From the NCBI RefSeq assembly GCF_029813115.1, contig NZ_JAPZDS010000006.1, positions 62,001 through 126,000 of the forward strand: a DNA stretch of 64,000 nucleotides. The letters run 5' to 3'. The notes beneath the pieces were generated by a model. The model searched no databases, was not told the origin of the DNA, and saw only the letters and a list, made by a program, of their open reading frames with translations. Below, piece after piece: positions 8,342-16,655 of this stretch (positions within the stretch are counted from its first letter, which is position 1; each line of letters opens with the position of its first letter). The stretch is from Aureimonas sp. SK2. GTDB taxonomy: Bacteria > Pseudomonadota > Alphaproteobacteria > Rhizobiales > Rhizobiaceae. Position numbers and translations under genes: made by a program.

Positions 8342-9625
8342 ATGCGACCATCGAAGACCCTGCTCCTGGCAGGCGCCCTGCTTTTGCCCTGGACGAACGT
8401 TCAGGCCGACACGCCCGTCGACCAGTTGCCGAGCGTGGGCGCAAACCCCCAACTGCCGGCCGTCGACAAGAGCCACGACGGCACGATCAACCGCACGAGC
8501 TGGATCGGCTGGGCGGAGGGCGGCAAGCCGACCGCCCCGGAGGGGTTCACGGTCCAGGCCTTCGCCAAGGGGCTCGACAATCCGCGCTGGATGCATGTCC
8601 TCGAGAACGGCGACGTGCTGGTGGCCGAGGCCCGCACCATCCCGCAGCCGGACGCGGGTTCGATCGACGGGTCCGCCGGCGAGAGCGCCAATCGGATCAC
8701 GCTCCTGCGCGACACGGACGGCGACGGCGTCGCGGACGAGCGCCACGCGCTGCGGACCGGCCTGCTCCAGCCCTTCGGCATGGTGGCGCGCGACGGCCAT
8801 CTCTATGTCGCCAACACCAACGCCGTGATGCGCTTCGACTTCAAGCCGGGCGACACCCAGATCGAGGGCGAGGGGACGGAGATCCTCAAGCTGCCGGGCG
8901 ACGGCTACAACAACCACTGGACGCGCAACATCGTCCAGAACCCGGACGGCACCAAGCTCTACGTCACCGTCGGCTCCAAGAGCGACCACGGCGAGGAGGG
9001 CATCGAGGCGGAGGAGAACCGCGCGGCGATCCACGAGATCAACCCGGACGGCAGCGGCCACCGCATCTTCGCCAGCGGCCTGCGCAACCCGAACGGCCTC
9101 GCCTTCGAGCCCTCGTCGGGCGCGCTCTGGACGGCCGTCAACGAGCGCGACAATCTCGGCGACGACCTCGTGCCCGACTACGTCACCAGCGTGCAGGACG
9201 GCGGCTTCTACGGCTGGCCCTACTACTACTGGGGCCGCAACGCCGATCCGCGCATCGAGGCGCCGGCCGAGGTGGCCGAGCGCGAGGTGCTGACGCCCGA
9301 CTTCGCCCTCGGCGCCCATACCTCCACCATGTCGATCGTCTTCCCGCAGAGCGAGGCCTTCCCGGAAGCATTCCGCAACGGCGCCTTCATCGCCCAGCGC
9401 GGCTCCTGGAACCGCTCGGCGCATTCGGGCTACCGGGTGCTCTACCTGCCCTTCGCCGACGGCAAGCCGTCGGGCGACCCGCAGGACTTCCTGACCGGCT
9501 TCTTCCGGGACGTGGAGGCCGGCGAGGTCTACGGCCGCCCGACGGGCCTTGCCGCGCATGCGGACGGCTCGCTGCTGGTCGCCGACGACGTCGGCAACAC
9601 GATCTGGCGCGTCGCCGCGAACTGA
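8342..9625 (+). CDS. PQQ-dependent sugar dehydrogenase (sorbosone dehydrogenase-like beta-propeller)
   Basis: A 427-residue periplasmic protein. A signal peptide (1-22, ending VQADT) precedes a six-bladed propeller of the soluble glucose/sorbosone dehydrogenase family. Features seen are YVTVGSKSDHGE, EINPDGSGHRIFASGLRNPNG and DGGFYGWPYYYWG, typical of blades lining the PQQ site. The family oxidises aldoses or sorbosone with PQQ; the true substrate is not predictable. Start 8342 begins the signal peptide, with GAGGAG about 9 bases upstream. It stands alone between kdsD and hemH, with a terminator at its end. Confidence 0.88.
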   Translation: MRPSKTLLLAGALLLPWTNVQADTPVDQLPSVGANPQLPAVDKSHDGTINRTSWIGWAEGGKPTAPEGFTVQAFAKGLDNPRWMHVLENGDVLVAEARTIPQPDAGSIDGSAGESANRITLLRDTDGDGVADERHALRTGLLQPFGMVARDGHLYVANTNAVMRFDFKPGDTQIEGEGTEILKLPGDGYNNHWTRNIVQNPDGTKLYVTVGSKSDHGEEGIEAEENRAAIHEINPDGSGHRIFASGLRNPNGLAFEPSSGALWTAVNERDNLGDDLVPDYVTSVQDGGFYGWPYYYWGRNADPRIEAPAEVAEREVLTPDFALGAHTSTMSIVFPQSEAFPEAFRNGAFIAQRGSWNRSAHSGYRVLYLPFADGKPSGDPQDFLTGFFRDVEAGEVYGRPTGLAAHADGSLLVADDVGNTIWRVAAN

Positions 9626-9640
9626 TCGCCCGTGCGATCG

Positions 9641-9677
9641 AAAGGCCCGTCGCTCAAGTAAGCGGCGGGCCTTTTGT
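9641..9677 (+). terminator. Terminator after the PQQ dehydrogenase gene
   Basis: AAAGGCCCGTCGCT pairs imperfectly with AGCGGCGGGCCTTTT around a short AAGTA loop, followed by TTTTGTTGT. It sits in the 54-base gap between convergent genes and may also serve hemH. Confidence 0.75.
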
Positions 9678-9679
9678 TG

Positions 9680-10744
9680 TCAGCCGATCCAGCCGGACAA
9701 CTCGCGCCGGACCATGTGTTCGATCACGTCCATCCCGTCCTCGGAATCGTTGAGGCAGGGGATGTGGCTGAAGTGCTCGCCCCCGTGCTCGCGGAAGATG
9801 TCGCCAGCCTCGCCCGCGATCTCCTCCAGCGTTTCCAGGCAGTCGGAGACGAAGCCGGGATTGAGGATGGCGATGCGTTTGATCCCTTGCTTGGCAAGAG
9901 CCTCGACCGTCTTGTCCGTGTAGGGCTGGAGCCACTCTTCCGGCCCGAAGCGCGACTGGAAAGTGGTCATGAAGCGCCCCTTTTCCCAACCCAGGCGCTC
10001 CTCCACCAGACGGGAGGTCTTCTGGCAATGGCAGTGATAGGGGTCACCCTTGCGGAAGTAGCTCTGCGGAATGCCGTGATAGGAGGCGATTACCCGCTCC
10101 GGTTCGAAGGGCAGGCTTTCGAGGTGCCGCTCGATGGTGCGGGCCAGCGCTTCGATATAGACCGGTTCGTCGTGATAGGCCGGCACGGTGCGGGTGGCGG
10201 GCATCCAGCGCAGGCTCATCAGGTGCTCGAAGAACTTGTCGTTCACCGTCGCCGTGGTCGAGGCCGAATACTGCGGGTAGAGCGGGAAGCACAGGATGCG
10301 CTCGCAGCCCTCGGCCCGAAGCGCGTCCACGCGTTCGGCGATCGACGGCTGGCCGTAGCGCATGCCCCAGTCCACGACGACGTTGGCCTCGCCCGCCATG
10401 CGCTCGGCCAGTTTCTCGCCCTGCGAGCGGGTGAAGGTGCGCAGCGGGCTCTCGTTGCGCTCCTTGTTCCAGATCTGCTCGTAGGCGTGGCCCGACTTCT
10501 TCGGGCGGGTATTGAGGACGATGCCGTAGAGGATCGGATACCAGGCCGCCCTCGGCCACTCGATCACGCGCTTGTCGGACAGGAACTCCTTCAGGTAGCG
10601 GCGCATCGGCTTGAAGTCTGTGCCGTCGGGTGTCCCGAGATTGACCAGGAGCACGCCGACCTTCTTCGGCTTCACCGGCGGATGGCCGGGGGGCAGGGGG
10701 CCGATCGCGGTGGAGGAATCGGTGGGGCGAGGGCTGGTCAACAT
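9680..10744 (-). CDS. hemH: Ferrochelatase
   Basis: A 354-residue enzyme inserting Fe2+ into protoporphyrin IX, the last step of haem synthesis. The core begins at KKVGVLLVNLGTPDGTD. The catalytic-histidine motif is seen as ASYHGIPQSYFRKGDPYHCHC, and the C-terminal HIPCLNDSEDGMDVIEHM matches the family's conserved glutamate/aspartate region. The first 27 residues are Pro/Ser-rich and are not part of the catalytic fold. The ATG at 10744 is the only reasonable start. It is encoded alone, convergent with the PQQ dehydrogenase and upstream of an Omp10-like gene on the same strand. Confidence 0.97.
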   Translation of the reverse strand: MLTSPRPTDSSTAIGPLPPGHPPVKPKKVGVLLVNLGTPDGTDFKPMRRYLKEFLSDKRVIEWPRAAWYPILYGIVLNTRPKKSGHAYEQIWNKERNESPLRTFTRSQGEKLAERMAGEANVVVDWGMRYGQPSIAERVDALRAEGCERILCFPLYPQYSASTTATVNDKFFEHLMSLRWMPATRTVPAYHDEPVYIEALARTIERHLESLPFEPERVIASYHGIPQSYFRKGDPYHCHCQKTSRLVEERLGWEKGRFMTTFQSRFGPEEWLQPYTDKTVEALAKQGIKRIAILNPGFVSDCLETLEEIAGEAGDIFREHGGEHFSHIPCLNDSEDGMDVIEHMVRRELSGWIG

Positions 10745-10884
10745 GGGCGGCGGGTCACTTCGAGGGGCCTGAATCGGCTGCGACGGCGAGGCGTTCGTCG
10801 CCCGCCGCCGCAGCCGGATATGGACAGGTGGCTCGCCCTCGGCAAGCGGACAAAGCGTCCGCCCCGGCCGGAAGGGCGTTCCGG

Positions 10885-11265
10885 TCAGGCCCTGCGGGTG
10901 AACTCGAAGCGGCTGCCGTCCGCGTTCACGCAGGCCAGCCGGTTTGCGGCCATCTGGTTGCAGTTCACAGACATCTGCTGGTTGCGCGAGCGCGAGGTGT
11001 AGATGATGCTCGCCTGGCTCGGGCTCAGCTTGGTGTAGTTGCCCTCCGCCAGGATCGCGCCGGTCGCGGCCTCGCGCGAGGTGAAGCGACCGCTGGCGAA
11101 GGTCGCCGTGTAGGCCACAGGACCGCCCACGGAGGACCAGTCCCCTTCGAGGCCCGTGGCGCGCGGCGCGGCCTCGGCGAGGCGTGGCGGCGGCGCGGCG
11201 GTCTGGCAGGCGGACAGGGCCATGCCCACGGCCAGCAGCGGGAGGGCACGGGAAATCGGACGCAT
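10885..11265 (-). CDS. omp10: Omp10-like outer membrane lipoprotein
   Basis: A 126-residue lipoprotein. The signal peptide ends in the lipobox LSAC (cysteine near residue 20). The mature part holds the small MliC/AprI-like barrel fold with GLEGDWSS, ILAEGNYTKLSP and a terminal GSRFEFTRR. The length and these motifs match Brucella Omp10 as I recall it. Two further cysteines (VNCNQM, LACVN) could form a disulphide. ATG 11265 was chosen over the TTG two codons upstream because GGAG lies 7 bases before it. The precise role of Omp10 is unclear; envelope integrity and immunogenicity are reported for Brucella. Confidence 0.8.
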   Translation of the reverse strand: MRPISRALPLLAVGMALSACQTAAPPPRLAEAAPRATGLEGDWSSVGGPVAYTATFASGRFTSREAATGAILAEGNYTKLSPSQASIIYTSRSRNQQMSVNCNQMAANRLACVNADGSRFEFTRRA

Positions 11266-11361
11266 CGGCAACTCCGGATGGCGACGGTTAAGATTTTAGA
11301 CAAGTTTAAGGCACAAGGGCCGGGGAGTCATCGGTCCGGGCCGCAAAGCCCGGCCCTTTCC

Positions 11362-11838
11362 TCAGCTTCGCGACGAGGATCCCGCCAAGCTCTCCTCGCG
11401 CTTGGACGCGATCACGGAATGGATGGTGCCGATCGTCTCGATCGAGCGGATGCGCCCGTCCGTCGTGAAGGAGAACCAGTACATGGTGCTGCCGGTGACC
11501 AGCGATCCGTTGGTCTCGTCCTGGCGCGTCCAGTCGCAGCGGCTCGCGCCCTCGTCGCCCTCCACCACGATGCCGCGCGGCTTATAGGAGATGTAGGTCG
11601 CACGGCGCAGGAGCTCGTTGAGAAAGGACCTGGCTTCCTCCTCGCTTTGAAAACGGTATTCGCCTTCCATGCGATTGAACCAGGGCGCATCGATGATCCC
11701 GGCGTTGTTCCTGTTGGAGAACATGGCGCCCGGCGCGAAGTGTCGCGCGATGGAGCCCGCCGAGCCCGCCATCGCGGCATCCATGATCTCACGGATGATA
11801 CTGTGCTTTCGCTGGGCTTCCGAAAGAAACTCGCCCAT
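11362..11838 (-). CDS. NTF2/SnoaL-like fold protein of unknown function
   Basis: A 158-residue soluble protein with the cone-like NTF2 pattern: two or three N-terminal helices (to about residue 50), then alternating strands such as ASRCDWTRQDETNGSLVTGS and YWFSFTTDGRIRSIETIG. No signal peptide is seen. No catalytic residues are assignable; members bind small ligands or act as isomerases. ATG 11838 was chosen (GAGGAG about 5 bases upstream); a GTG directly before it is an alternative. The upstream spacer carries the homospermidine-synthase terminator, so this gene is probably transcribed on its own. Confidence 0.65.
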   Translation of the reverse strand: MGEFLSEAQRKHSIIREIMDAAMAGSAGSIARHFAPGAMFSNRNNAGIIDAPWFNRMEGEYRFQSEEEARSFLNELLRRATYISYKPRGIVVEGDEGASRCDWTRQDETNGSLVTGSTMYWFSFTTDGRIRSIETIGTIHSVIASKREESLAGSSSRS

Positions 11839-11913
11839 CACCTACTCCTCAAGCGCATCAAGCACTTGGGTGAGAATGCTAGGGCGGGCCATATGTTTCG
11901 CCAGCAGAATATG

Positions 11914-11941
11914 AAAAGCCGCAGGATGATCTGCGGCTTTT
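11914..11941 (-). terminator. Terminator of homospermidine synthase
   Basis: AAAAGCCGCAG and CTGCGGCTTTT form an 11-bp stem over a 6-base loop, with a T-run on the minus strand. It lies 26 bases after the hss stop. The A/T symmetry means it could act on both strands. Confidence 0.85.
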
Positions 11942-11967
11942 CCACTGTCAAATCTGTTCCTCAGACC

Positions 11968-13413
11968 TTATCGGACAAGGATATTCCGGAACTGCCAGGG
12001 ATCCTTCTCGTCCAGATCCTCCGGGAACAGTCCCGGCCGGTCGGTGAGCGGCGTCCAGTCGGTGTAGTAGCCCTTCACCGGCCCGAGATAGGGACGCTGC
12101 ACTTCGAGGCACCGGCGGTAGTCCATTTCGTCGGCCTCGACGATGCCGGCCTCCGGGTTCTCCAGGGCCCAGACCATGCCGGCGAGGACCGCCGAGGTCA
12201 CCTGCAGACCTGTCGCATTCTGGTAGGGCGCAATGCGGCGCGTTTCCTCGAGGCTGAGCTGCGAGCCGTACCAATAGGCGTTCTTCTCATGGCCGAACAG
12301 GAGTACGCCGAGCTCGTCGATGCCCTCGACCAGCTCGTTCTCGTCCAGGACGTGGTGCTCGGGCTGGATCTTGCCGGCGGCACCGAACAGCTCGTGCAGC
12401 GACAGGACGGCGTCGTTGGCCGGATGGTAGGCGTAGTGGACGGTCGGGCGATAGGTCACCTCGTCGTCCTTGTTGCGGTGGGTGAAGTAGTCCGCGATCG
12501 AGATGGACTCGTTGTGCGTGACGAGGAAGCCGTACTGGGCGCCCGGCGTCGGGCACCAGGTGCGGACGCGGGTGTTGGCTCCGGGCTGCTCCAGGTAGAT
12601 CGCCGCCTGGCATCCCTTCTTGTGGGTCTTGGCGTTCTTGGGCATCCACTTCTCGTGCGTGCCCCAGCCGAGCTCGGCCGGCTGCATGCCCTCCGACAGG
12701 AAGCCCTCGACCGACCAGGTGTTCCAGAACACGTCGCGGGGCTTCGGCTTGGCGGCGACCTGCGTGTCGCGCTCGGCGATGTGGATGCCCTTGACGCCGA
12801 CCTTCTTCATGAGCTTGGCCCAGCCCTCGCGGTCGTCCGGGCCGGGCTCCTCGAACTCAAGATTGGTGTCGCGGGCGATGTCGACCAGCGCCTGCTTGAC
12901 GAACCAGGACACCATGCCCGGATTGGCACCGCAGGTGGAGACGGCGGTGGTGCCGCCCGGATGCTTGCGCTTCTCCTTGCGGAGCGTCTCGCGCAGCGCA
13001 TAGTTGGTGCGGTCGGCGTTCGACAGGTTCTCGTCGAAATAGAAGCCGAGCCAGGGCTCGACCACCGTGTCGATATAGAGCACGCCGAGCTCGCGGCAGA
13101 GGCGCATCAGATCGACAGAGCCCGTGTCCACCGAGAGGTTGACGAGGAAGCCCTGGCCGCCGCCCTGCGTCAGCAGTGGGGTGAGAAGGTCGCGGTAGTT
13201 CTGCCGCGTCACCGCCTCCTGGACGAAGCGGATGCCGCGCTCGTCGAGCAGGTGGCGGCTCGTGTCGCGCGGGTCGATCACGGTGAAGCGCGACTGGTCG
13301 TAGCGGAAATGGCGCTCGATCAGGGGGAGGGTGCCGCGCCCGATGGAGCCGAAGCCGATCATCACGATCGGGCCGGTGATCTCGGCATGGACCGGGAAGT
13401 TCTCGTCTGCCAT
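11968..13413 (-). CDS. hss: Homospermidine synthase
   Basis: A 481-residue NAD+-dependent enzyme that makes sym-homospermidine from putrescine (or spermidine plus putrescine), a major polyamine of rhizobia. The Rossmann nucleotide-binding motif GFGSIGRG sits at about residues 20-27. Conserved family stretches include VNLSVDTGSVDLMRLCRELG and YIDTVVEPWLGFYFD. Later segments include STCGANPGMVSWFVKQAL and LLFGHEKNAYWYGSQLS. Length matches bacterial Hss (about 475-485). The ATG is preceded by AAAGGGACCCC. It is monocistronic with a strong terminator. No polyamine transport gene is nearby. Confidence 0.95.
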   Translation of the reverse strand: MADENFPVHAEITGPIVMIGFGSIGRGTLPLIERHFRYDQSRFTVIDPRDTSRHLLDERGIRFVQEAVTRQNYRDLLTPLLTQGGGQGFLVNLSVDTGSVDLMRLCRELGVLYIDTVVEPWLGFYFDENLSNADRTNYALRETLRKEKRKHPGGTTAVSTCGANPGMVSWFVKQALVDIARDTNLEFEEPGPDDREGWAKLMKKVGVKGIHIAERDTQVAAKPKPRDVFWNTWSVEGFLSEGMQPAELGWGTHEKWMPKNAKTHKKGCQAAIYLEQPGANTRVRTWCPTPGAQYGFLVTHNESISIADYFTHRNKDDEVTYRPTVHYAYHPANDAVLSLHELFGAAGKIQPEHHVLDENELVEGIDELGVLLFGHEKNAYWYGSQLSLEETRRIAPYQNATGLQVTSAVLAGMVWALENPEAGIVEADEMDYRRCLEVQRPYLGPVKGYYTDWTPLTDRPGLFPEDLDEKDPWQFRNILVR

Positions 13414-13533
13414 GGGGTCCCTTTCGGTCTGGACGTGTCTGGAAGCGCCGGGCTAGAGCAGAACGCTGTCAAATAAAAGGGGCTTGCATGCCGAGCGGCG
13501 CCGAACGCCGTGCGTCGCGTGCGCCACGATCGC

Positions 13534-14505
13534 ATGGACCTTCCCCCGCTCCTCCGCGCCGCCGTCGAGGCGGAACTCGCCGGGACGCCGCTGGCCGACC
13601 TTCAGCGGGCCGGCGAGACGCTCTCGGGCCGCTACCGCGCCGAGACGCGCGACGGGCGCCTCCACCTGTCGGACGACCTCTTCGCCAAGGCCTATGCCGC
13701 CGCGCGCCTGCCGGCCACCTATGCAGCGCTGCGCGCCTGCCTGGAGGCGGTCGCCGGCGCCCTGCCGGACTTCGCCCCGACGGGTCTTCTCGACGTCGGC
13801 GCGGGGCCGGGCACCGCGCTCTGGGCCGCGACGGACGCCTTTCCGCGCCTCGATGCGGCGACGCTTCTGGAAGCGTCCGACCCGATCCGGCGCCTCGGCG
13901 CGCGGCTCGGCGAGGGCGCCTTCGACTTCCGGCCGGACTGGCGCGCGGGCGATCTGGCGACCGGGCTCGGCGCCCTGCCGCAGGCGGACCTCGTGACGCT
14001 GTCCTACGTTCTCGACGAGATCGCCCCGCAGGCGATCGGCCCGCTGGCCGACGCGCTGTGGTCCAAGACGGCAAGCGTGCTCCTCGTGGTGGAGCCGGGG
14101 ACGCCGGCGGGCTGGCGGCGCATCCTTGCGGTGCGCGACCGTCTGATCGCGGCCGGGGCGCACATCGTCGCGCCCTGTCCGCACGCGCTCGCCTGCCCGA
14201 TCGTGTCGCCCGACTGGTGCCACTTCGCCCAGCGCCTGCCGCGCTCACGCCTCCACCTGCGCACCAAGGAGGCGGAAGTGCCCTTCGAGGACGAGAAGTT
14301 CGCCTATGTCGCGCTGGCCCGCGAGGCGCCCGCGGGAAGCGCCTTCACGCGCGTCCTGGCCCCGCCGCACGCTGGCAGCGGCAAGGTGCGCCTGAAGCTC
14401 TGCCGCCCGGACGGCACGGCCACCGACACGCTCGTCACCAAGCGCGACGGCGACGGCTTCCGCCGGGCGCGGCGCGCCAACTGGGGCGACCGCCTGCCGT
14501 TTTAG
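13534..14505 (+). CDS. Rsm22-like putative SAM-dependent methyltransferase / mitoribosome assembly homologue
   Basis: A 323-residue protein of the Rsm22/METTL17 family. A class I methyltransferase core shows LLDVGAGPGTALWA as motif I (about residues 87-100). A cysteine set CPHALACPIVSPDWCHFAQR near residue 208 matches the family's Fe-S-binding cysteines. In mitochondria the family helps small-ribosomal-subunit maturation; the bacterial role is inferred. ATG 13534 (MDLPPLL) was chosen; a GTG at 13510 would add 8 residues. The stop overlaps the convergent pepF stop by three bases, so the two genes share their 3' end with no room for a terminator. Confidence 0.8.
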   Translation: MDLPPLLRAAVEAELAGTPLADLQRAGETLSGRYRAETRDGRLHLSDDLFAKAYAAARLPATYAALRACLEAVAGALPDFAPTGLLDVGAGPGTALWAATDAFPRLDAATLLEASDPIRRLGARLGEGAFDFRPDWRAGDLATGLGALPQADLVTLSYVLDEIAPQAIGPLADALWSKTASVLLVVEPGTPAGWRRILAVRDRLIAAGAHIVAPCPHALACPIVSPDWCHFAQRLPRSRLHLRTKEAEVPFEDEKFAYVALAREAPAGSAFTRVLAPPHAGSGKVRLKLCRPDGTATDTLVTKRDGDGFRRARRANWGDRLPF

Positions 14506-16331
14506 GCCGCCGCGTCCATCGCCTCCAGTTCGTCGATCAGCCCGGAGATCATCGACAGGCCCTGCCGCCAGAAGGCGGGGTCCGCGGCGTCGAGCCCGAA
14601 GGGCGCGAGGAGCTCGGAATGATGCTTGGTGCCGCCGGCCCGCAGCATCGCGAAATACTTGTCCTGAAAGCCCTCGTCCGCCTTTTCGTAGACCGCGTAG
14701 AGCGAGTTCACGAGGCAGTCGCCGAAGGCATAGGCGTAGACGTAGAAGGGCGAGTGGATGAAGTGCGGGATATAGGTCCAGAAGGTCTCGTAGCCCTCCC
14801 CGAGCCGCACGGCCGGGCCGAGGCTCCGCGCCTGGACCGCCATCCAGATCTCGCCGATCCGCTCGGCCGTCAGTTCCCCCTTGCGGCGTTCGGTGTGGAT
14901 CTCGCGCTCGAACTCGTAGAAGGCGATCTGGCGGATCACCGTGTTGATCATGTCCTCCACCTTGGAGGCGATCAGCGTGCGGCGCTCCGCCTTCGAGGCC
15001 GCGCGGGCGAGAAGCGAGCGGAAGGTCAGCATCTCGCCGAACACGGAGGCCGTCTCCGCCAGCGTCAGCGGCGTCGAGGCCATCAGCGCGCCCTGGTCGC
15101 CCGCCAGAACCTGATGCACGCCGTGGCCGAGCTCGTGCGCCAGCGTCATCACGTCCCGCGGCTTGCCGAGATAGTTGACCAGCACATAGGGGTGGACGGA
15201 GGGGACCGTCGGATGGGCGAAGGCGCCCGGCGCCTTGCCCGGACGCACGGCGGCGTCGATCCAGCCCTGCTCGAAGAAGCGGCCTGCGATCTCTGCCATG
15301 TCGGGCGCAAAGCCGCGATAGGCCGAGAGCACCGTTTCGCGTGCCTCGTCCCAGCCGATGTCGCGGCGCGAGGCGCCGGGCAGGGGCGCGTTGCGGTCGT
15401 AGAATTCCAGCGCGTCGAGCCCGAGCCACTTCGCCTTCAGCGAGTAGTAGCGATGGGCGATCGACGGATAGGCGTCGGAGACGGCCTTGGCGAGCGCGTC
15501 CACGACCTCGCGCTCGACGCGGTTGGCCAGATGGCGGGAGTCGGCGACATCCTCAAAGCCGCGCCAGCGGTCGGAGATTTCCTTGTCCTTGGCGAGCGTG
15601 TTGGTGACCAGCGCGAAGGTGCGCAAGTTGCGGCGGAACACCTCGCCCAGCGCCGCGCCGGCCTTGGCGCGGGTGTCGCGGTCGGGGTCCTGGAGGAGGT
15701 TCAGCACCTCCTCCAGCGCCAGTTCTTCGCCGTCCACGGTGAAGCGCAGCGCCGTCATGGTCTCGTCGAAGAGCCGGTTCCAGGCGCCGTGGCCGGTGAC
15801 GGACTTCTCCAGGAACAGCTCCTCCACCCGGTCTTCGAGCTGGAATGGCTTGTCCTGGCGAAGGTCCACAACCCAGGGCCGGTAGTGCGCGAGCGCCGCG
15901 TCGCGCTCCATCGCGGCGTCCATCACGGCTTCGTCGATCCGGTTCAGCTCCAGGGCGAAGAACAGGAGGGCGGAGGAGATATCGGTGACGCGTGCCTGGA
16001 TGTCGCCGTAGAACTTGGCGTTGGCCGGCGAGGCGGTGTCGCCGGAATAGACGAGACCGGCGAAGGACACGAGGCGGCCGAGACGCTCGTCGATCGCCTC
16101 GTACTGGGCGATCGCCGCGCGGAGTCCGTCCTCGCCCGCGGCGCCGGCAGCCTCGGCGAGCCGGCCCTTCCAGCGTGCCTGGAAGGCGGAGGCCTGCGCC
16201 GCAGCCTCGTCGAGATCCGCAGCGATCTCCGGCGCGTCGATGCTCCGATAGAGATCGGCCAGGTTCCACTCGGGAAGCGGGCCGAGATCGACGGACTTGG
16301 AGCGAGCGGCGGTCGGATGGGCGGAATTCAT
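14502..16331 (-). CDS. pepF: M3-family oligoendopeptidase F
   Basis: A 609-residue cytoplasmic zinc peptidase degrading oligopeptides. The zinc-binding HExxH is HELGH, with the first histidine at residue 399 within MTLAHELGHGVHQVL; the downstream metal-binding glutamate is probably in TASVFGEMLTF. Length is typical (about 600). The N-terminal two thirds is helical and forms the substrate channel. It ends overlapping the Rsm22-like gene from the other strand. It is divergent from the DUF882 gene across a 324-base spacer. No exported signal is seen. Confidence 0.94.
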   Translation of the reverse strand: MNSAHPTAARSKSVDLGPLPEWNLADLYRSIDAPEIAADLDEAAAQASAFQARWKGRLAEAAGAAGEDGLRAAIAQYEAIDERLGRLVSFAGLVYSGDTASPANAKFYGDIQARVTDISSALLFFALELNRIDEAVMDAAMERDAALAHYRPWVVDLRQDKPFQLEDRVEELFLEKSVTGHGAWNRLFDETMTALRFTVDGEELALEEVLNLLQDPDRDTRAKAGAALGEVFRRNLRTFALVTNTLAKDKEISDRWRGFEDVADSRHLANRVEREVVDALAKAVSDAYPSIAHRYYSLKAKWLGLDALEFYDRNAPLPGASRRDIGWDEARETVLSAYRGFAPDMAEIAGRFFEQGWIDAAVRPGKAPGAFAHPTVPSVHPYVLVNYLGKPRDVMTLAHELGHGVHQVLAGDQGALMASTPLTLAETASVFGEMLTFRSLLARAASKAERRTLIASKVEDMINTVIRQIAFYEFEREIHTERRKGELTAERIGEIWMAVQARSLGPAVRLGEGYETFWTYIPHFIHSPFYVYAYAFGDCLVNSLYAVYEKADEGFQDKYFAMLRAGGTKHHSELLAPFGLDAADPAFWRQGLSMISGLIDELEAMDAAA

Positions 16332-16655
16332 CGAGGAAACACTCCGGGCGGTCTTTAGGCGCGACGCTTCGCCATCGCTCCCGCCATATAGGTCAGGGCG
16401 CGCGCCTGCGCATCCGGACGCGGCAAGCGGGTTCGCGAGCGGAGGAGGGCGGAGGTGATTCGCGAGGCGAACAGCCAGACTGCATCGATTTTCACTCGCC
16501 GTTAACCAAAATCATGTGTATTGGCGCAGAAATCGACCAAGTGTCATTTTCGTGCCGCACTCGTTCCTGATTAAGCTCACCGGCTGGATCGGGATCATTC
16601 GTGACCTGATGGGGGATTTCCATCAGCGGGACGACGCACCGGGGGAAAGTACCGC
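16332..16655. other. 324-base divergent spacer between pepF and the DUF882 gene
   Basis: No coding region is visible. It contains a TTAACC half-site (16502-16507) and an A/T-richer stretch around 16490-16570 that is the likely promoter zone for the rightward gene. A small hairpin in its 5' leader has CTGATGG (16606-16612) pairing with CCATCAG (16620-16626). I cannot assign the promoter elements with confidence. Confidence 0.4.

Noticed and set aside
10828-13476. An 882-codon plus-strand open frame
   Set aside because: It lies antisense to the Omp10-like, NTF2 and homospermidine-synthase genes, which have clear families.
13453-13480. CTAGAGCAGAACGCTGTC near the hss start as another copy of the CTAGAGCGGTTTCC repeat
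   Set aside because: Only the first seven bases agree, which is not enough to call a repeat family.
13488-16358. A 956-codon open frame on the plus strand
   Set aside because: It runs antisense across pepF and in another frame across the Rsm22-like gene; its composition is typical of a high-GC shadow frame, with no domain and no ribosome site.
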